Shown: positions 6,408 through 8,936 of the stretch, piece after piece | Layout: each line of letters opens with the position of its first letter | Position numbering within the stretch: the first letter of the stretch is position 1 | Assembly (NCBI GenBank): GCA_019247135.1 | Contig: JAFAPL010000707.1 | Coordinates: 1 to 8,936, forward strand | Length of the DNA: 8,936 nucleotides | Source of the DNA: Chloroflexota bacterium | Lineage (GTDB): Bacteria > Chloroflexota > UBA6077 > CF-72 | Direction: 5' to 3' | Made by a program: the position numbers and the translations under genes | The notes under the pieces: generated by a model | What the model was told of the DNA's origin: nothing | The model's database searches: none | What the model saw: only the letters and a program-made list of their open reading frames with translations

Positions 6408-7154
6408 GTGAAGATGCTGCTCGGACCGTGGCCAGCCGATAAACCGCTAGCCGAACTCCGCCGAACGTTTCCGCAGGTCGAGTTTGGTGTTGCCGCGTCA
6501 TCCGTGGACGTCGTTGCCCAGATCGTGGATGCCGACGCGTACTTCGGTGCTCCGAACGCGGACGCCGTGCGGGCGGCGCGCCGCCTGCGTTGGATCCAGG
6601 CTTCCAGCGCCGGCGTCGAGTGGCTGGAAGCAGTGCCGACGGTGGTCGAGAGCGACATTGTCGTGACAAACACCCGCGGGGCCCACGCGGGCACCATCGG
6701 CGAGCACGTGTTCGCGATGCTACTGACGTTCACGCGCCAGATGCGCTTTTTCGATGAATGTCAGCGACAGCACAAATGGAGTCGAGCGGAGGGCGAAGAA
6801 CGGGTACAGGGTCTGGCCGGCAAGACGCTGGACGTCATCGGCCTGGGCAATATCGGTCGCGCGATCGGGCAACGGGCGGCGGTATCGCGGGGCGGGATCG
6901 TGGACGAGGACGCGCTGGCGGAGGCGTTGCGGACCGGACGATTGGCCGGCGCGGGTCTGGACGTTACGCTGCGCGAGCCGCTTGCGGCTGACAGCCCACT
7001 CTGGGATGTCGAGCGGCTGATCATTACACCCCACGTCTCCGCCCACTCGCAGCGGACCATGAATCTGATGTGGGAGATCGTCAAGGAGAACATCGCTCAC
7101 TTTCTGGCCGGTGAGCCGCTTACCAATCTGGTCGACAAGCGGCTCGGTTATTGA
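6408..7154 (+). CDS. D-isomer-specific 2-hydroxyacid dehydrogenase-like, missing most of the Rossmann domain
   Basis: Family of NAD-dependent dehydrogenases that interconvert D-2-hydroxy acids and 2-oxo acids. From the GTG at 6408 it encodes 248 aa, against about 310-330 usual. The N-terminal catalytic domain looks normal (VKMLLGPWP..., ASSAGVEWL, TNTRGAHAGTIGEHVFAMLL). GLGNIG (145-150) opens the NAD-binding domain, but six residues after it (R-A-I-G-Q-R-A-A) the protein jumps to VSRGGIVDE (159-167), which normally lies some 70 residues later. The lost part would carry the second strand, the adenosine-binding acidic residue, the L-P-L-T-x-E-T loop and M-K-P-x-A. The three catalytic residues survive: R161, E190 (REPLAADSPLW) and H209 (TPHVS), and the C-terminus NLVDKRLGY is typical. 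The junction is in frame at about 6876-6884. It is probably non-functional as a dehydrogenase, or the deletion is an assembly error. It leads the block with the cyclase 21 bp downstream. Confidence 0.85.
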   Translation: MKMLLGPWPADKPLAELRRTFPQVEFGVAASSVDVVAQIVDADAYFGAPNADAVRAARRLRWIQASSAGVEWLEAVPTVVESDIVVTNTRGAHAGTIGEHVFAMLLTFTRQMRFFDECQRQHKWSRAEGEERVQGLAGKTLDVIGLGNIGRAIGQRAAVSRGGIVDEDALAEALRTGRLAGAGLDVTLREPLAADSPLWDVERLIITPHVSAHSQRTMNLMWEIVKENIAHFLAGEPLTNLVDKRLGY

Positions 7155-7175
7155 TGCGAAGGGAGACCGTGCAGC

Positions 7176-7889
7176 GTGACACAAGTGGAACGATTGTCGG
7201 CGCTCGACGAGCTTGCTCGCGCGCTTTCGGGCGAGTACCGACTGGTCGACCTGTCGGAGGCACTGGTGCCCGGCCAGTGGCTCGCCGACGGTCACTATCG
7301 TTGGAGCCAAACGCCTCGACGGTATGAGCTGCGTCAGTGGATCTCCCCCGGTGGCCATTTTCAGCACTTCGTCGATGCCGCCTCTCAGGTCGGCACGCAC
7401 GTGGAAACGCCAGCTCACATCGCGGACGGGGCGCGCTTACCGGACGGCTCACCTATCTCGCCGGGCGACGTGCCGCTCGAGACGTTCTTCGGCCCCGCCG
7501 CCGTCATAAACTGCGACGTTGCCAGACGTGCGGGCGACGGCAGCCGTCCACTCGTATCGGTGGAGCAGGTGCGTGCCGCTCGCCCGCACGATATCGTGCT
7601 GCTGTGGAGCTCCACGCCCGGACCGAACGGGCCAGCACTGTCGGACGAAGCAGCGCGTTGGTTGGCCGACCTCCCGATCAAGCTGATTGGCGAGCAGCAC
7701 GTGGTGTTGCCCAACGAGCCACACCGCTTGTTTCTGGGTAGGACTGATCATCCAATTCCCATCATGGAGGAACTCAAGCACCTCGAGACCTTGAGTCGGG
7801 ATCGTGTGCTGTTCTTTGGCCTTCCCCTCCGCGTCCACCGAATCGAGGCCACCTCGATTCGTGCCATTGCCTTCGAGCCCATCGCCTAG
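7176..7889 (+). CDS. Cyclase family protein (kynurenine formamidase-like hydrolase)
   Basis: Metal-dependent hydrolase of the cyclase family, 237 aa, whose members open amides or lactones (N-formylkynurenine, isatin) or act in polyketide cyclisation. The GTG at 7176 is preceded by GGGAGA at 7161-7166 (9-nt spacing). The signature normally read as H-x-G-T-H-x-D-x-P-x-H appears here as QVGTHVETPAH (71-81): H75 and H81 remain, the first His is Gln and the Asp is Glu. Elsewhere the fold is recognisable: LVDLSEAL near the N-terminus, G-P-A-A-V-I-N-C-D, HDIVLLWSS, LSDEAARWL, HRLFLG, IMEELKHLETL, and the closing FGLPLRVHRIEATSIRAIAFEP. Metal binding may be altered or another metal used. It lies between the dehydrogenase-like gene and an amidohydrolase (2-bp gap), which suggests two hydrolytic steps on ring-type substrates such as lactones. 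The substrate is unknown. Confidence 0.88.
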   Translation: MTQVERLSALDELARALSGEYRLVDLSEALVPGQWLADGHYRWSQTPRRYELRQWISPGGHFQHFVDAASQVGTHVETPAHIADGARLPDGSPISPGDVPLETFFGPAAVINCDVARRAGDGSRPLVSVEQVRAARPHDIVLLWSSTPGPNGPALSDEAARWLADLPIKLIGEQHVVLPNEPHRLFLGRTDHPIPIMEELKHLETLSRDRVLFFGLPLRVHRIEATSIRAIAFEPIA

Positions 7890-7891
7890 CG

Positions 7892-8719
7892 ATGGTCGTC
7901 ATCGATACGCATTGCCACGCGTCGCCGGTTTTCTACGAGCCCATCGAGTGCCTGCTTTTTCAGATGGACCGGTGTGGCGTGGAGCGTGCCGTGCTCATCC
8001 AGATGCGTGAGCAGTACGACAATGAGTATCTGTTCGCCTGCCAACGCCACCACCCAGAGCGGCTGGCAGCGGTCGTGCTGGTCGATCACGCTCGTGCGGC
8101 TGCGACCGGGGAACTCGAGCGCCTCGCCGAGCGCGGGGCAGTTGGACTCCGCCTGGCGGCAGATGCCCGCTCGCCCGGCCACGATCCGTATGCCATCTGG
8201 CGAGCTGCCGAGCAATTACAACTTGTCGTCAGTTGTCAGCCGAGCGGCGAGGCTCTCGCCAGCGACGCGTTCCGGGATCTGGTGACCACTGTGCCCGCGC
8301 TACGTATCGTCGTCGAACATCTCGGCGGACAGCATCGGCTGACGCCGCGCGGCCAGTCCGTTGAGCGTGCATCGGGCAGCCGGCTCGATAATCCGGGCCT
8401 GGAGCGAGTGCTTGCGTTGGCTCGTTTTCCCAACGTCTATGTCAAGGTGCCGGGGCTCGGCGAATTCTGCGAGCGGGCGATGCCGGTTACCGATCCATTT
8501 CCGTTTCTCGAGCCGATTCCACCCATTCTGGACCAGTTCTACGATGCATTCGGCGCCGACCGGCTAATGTGGGGCAGCGACTACCCGCCAGTCAGTGCTC
8601 GGGAAGGTTATGCGAACGCCCTGCGCTTCCCACGAGAATACTTTGCCAGCCGCCCCAGGCAGGCGCAGGAGCAGATCTTTGGCGGCACAGCCGCGTCCGT
8701 GTTTACCTTTGCCAGCTGA
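7892..8719 (+). CDS. Amidohydrolase family protein (amidohydrolase-2, TIM barrel)
   Basis: Cytoplasmic metal-dependent hydrolase of the amidohydrolase-2 group (lactonases, decarboxylases and related enzymes), 275 aa. The ATG at 7892 comes two bases after the cyclase stop, so translation is probably coupled. The N-terminal metal motif DTHCH gives H7 and H9. VEHLGG supplies H143 and MWGSDYPP supplies D230, the usual late-barrel Asp. Regions such as FQMDRCGVERAVLIQ (24-38), QYDNEYL and NVYVKVPGLGEFC belong to a subgroup of uncharacterised bacterial amidohydrolases; L-fuconolactone and 2-pyrone-4,6-dicarboxylate lactonases are better-known relatives. The length and motifs suggest an intact gene. 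In this context a lactonase step after sugar oxidation is plausible, but that is inference. It is the last gene of its block; no terminator is evident after it. Confidence 0.92.
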   Translation: MVVIDTHCHASPVFYEPIECLLFQMDRCGVERAVLIQMREQYDNEYLFACQRHHPERLAAVVLVDHARAAATGELERLAERGAVGLRLAADARSPGHDPYAIWRAAEQLQLVVSCQPSGEALASDAFRDLVTTVPALRIVVEHLGGQHRLTPRGQSVERASGSRLDNPGLERVLALARFPNVYVKVPGLGEFCERAMPVTDPFPFLEPIPPILDQFYDAFGADRLMWGSDYPPVSAREGYANALRFPREYFASRPRQAQEQIFGGTAASVFTFAS

Positions 8720-8749
8720 CGAAGTCGACGAAATTGCGCTCGATGCGAG
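8720..8749. other. Short intergenic segment with no recognisable feature
   Basis: The bases between the amidohydrolase stop and the first recognisable part of the MocR remnant hold only a 4-bp inverted repeat (CTCG-ATG-CGAG, 8739-8749) without a T-run, too weak to call a terminator. This stretch may be further decayed regulator sequence. Confidence 0.4.
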
Positions 8750-8936
8750 TCACCGATAACTGGCACCCGCGCTCAGCCTGTATCGACTGAGTCCGTACAG
8801 CCCGAGTGATTGCCGCTCGGCGGCCTCAGTTGCTCCAGTACCGCCGAATGCAAGTCCGCGGTGCGCTCGAGCTCAATCACCTGCGCACGCAGCTTCGACG
8901 GTAACACCAACCATCCCAGTCGCAGCGCGGGTGCGA
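8750..8936 (-). pseudogene. MocR/PdxR-type GntR-aminotransferase regulator, damaged C-terminal remnant (5' end off window)
   Basis: Read leftward from 8934, one frame gives APALRLGWLVLP at its start, then SKLRAQVIELERTADLHSAV and LEQL. This matches the region of MocR-type regulators just after the PLP-binding lysine (usually ...S-K-T-L-A-P-A-L-R-L-G-Y-L-V-L-P... D-R-H-S-x-V-x-E-Q-x-A-L). After LEQL (8829-8827) the match stops and the frame ends at a TGA at 8775-8773. In a neighbouring frame, from 8824, the sequence reads AAERQSLGLYGLSRYRLSAG before a TGA at 8752-8750. That resembles the C-terminal A-A-x-x-x-G-V-x-V-Y-x-L-S-x-Y of the same proteins, which normally lies some 70 or more residues further on. 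A deletion combined with a frameshift is the simplest reading, making this a pseudogene or an assembly break. Intact relatives are PLP-sensing regulators of amino-acid or vitamin genes. The first half of the call is firm, the second moderate. Confidence 0.62.

Noticed and set aside
6313..6669. Long upstream extension of the CMD-like reading frame on the minus strand
   Set aside because: The extension is Arg/Pro-rich low-complexity sequence antisense to the dehydrogenase gene. The GGAGGG site and domain boundaries place the start at 6312.
8569..8790. 73-codon plus-strand frame extending past the amidohydrolase
   Set aside because: It begins within the amidohydrolase gene and has no motif. The minus strand gives a recognisable regulator remnant in the same area.
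1..8936. Defence system, prophage, mobile element or CRISPR array
   Set aside because: No nuclease, transposase, integrase, spacer-like repeat series or phage gene is seen; every gene identified is metabolic or transport-related apart from the regulator remnant.

Overview
The window is GC-rich bacterial DNA with tightly packed genes. GTG starts are frequent, genes are separated by 0-30 bp or overlap by 4 bp, and strong AGGAGG-type ribosome binding sites are present. The family mix (CUT1 sugar permeases plus many dehydrogenases and small hydrolases) would suit a free-living heterotroph such as a Chloroflexota (Thermomicrobia-like) or actinobacterial lineage. That taxonomic guess is inference only. 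There is no rRNA, tRNA, CRISPR array, transposase or phage gene.

Layout: (A) A plus-strand block at 1-5008 holds the 3' end of an ABC sugar-type permease, a second permease, a zinc alcohol dehydrogenase-like enzyme, an aldo/keto reductase, a fumarylacetoacetate hydrolase (FAH)-family protein and a short-chain dehydrogenase (SDR). (B) A minus-strand pair at 6312-5009 holds a carboxymuconolactone decarboxylase (CMD)-like protein followed by a second SDR, joined by a 4-bp ATGA overlap. Its stop codon directly abuts that of block A in the hexamer TGATCA. (C) A plus-strand block at 6408-8719 holds a D-2-hydroxyacid dehydrogenase-like gene, a cyclase/kynurenine-formamidase-like hydrolase and an amidohydrolase. 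Blocks B and C diverge from a 95-bp gap that carries a 15-bp direct repeat with an embedded palindrome, a candidate operator. (D) At the right edge, on the minus strand, lies the damaged C-terminal part of a MocR-type (GntR/aminotransferase) regulator.

Together the genes look like an uptake-plus-oxidation module for a sugar, sugar acid or similar polyhydroxy compound. Import would be followed by NAD(P)-linked oxidations, lactone or amide-type hydrolysis, and C-C cleavage of a diketo acid by the FAH protein. The set overlaps the non-phosphorylative L-fucose/L-rhamnose type of route (dehydrogenase, amidohydrolase-type lactonase, SDR, FAH-type diketo-acid hydrolase), but the sugar-acid dehydratase is absent here, so the substrate is unassigned.

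The most notable points are: two genes with apparent internal losses (the 2-hydroxyacid dehydrogenase lacks most of its Rossmann fold in frame, and the MocR remnant is broken out of frame); a His-to-Asp change in the catalytic zinc motif of the alcohol dehydrogenase; a modified metal motif in the cyclase; and the repeat in the divergent promoter region. I found no clear evidence of a wholly new system.
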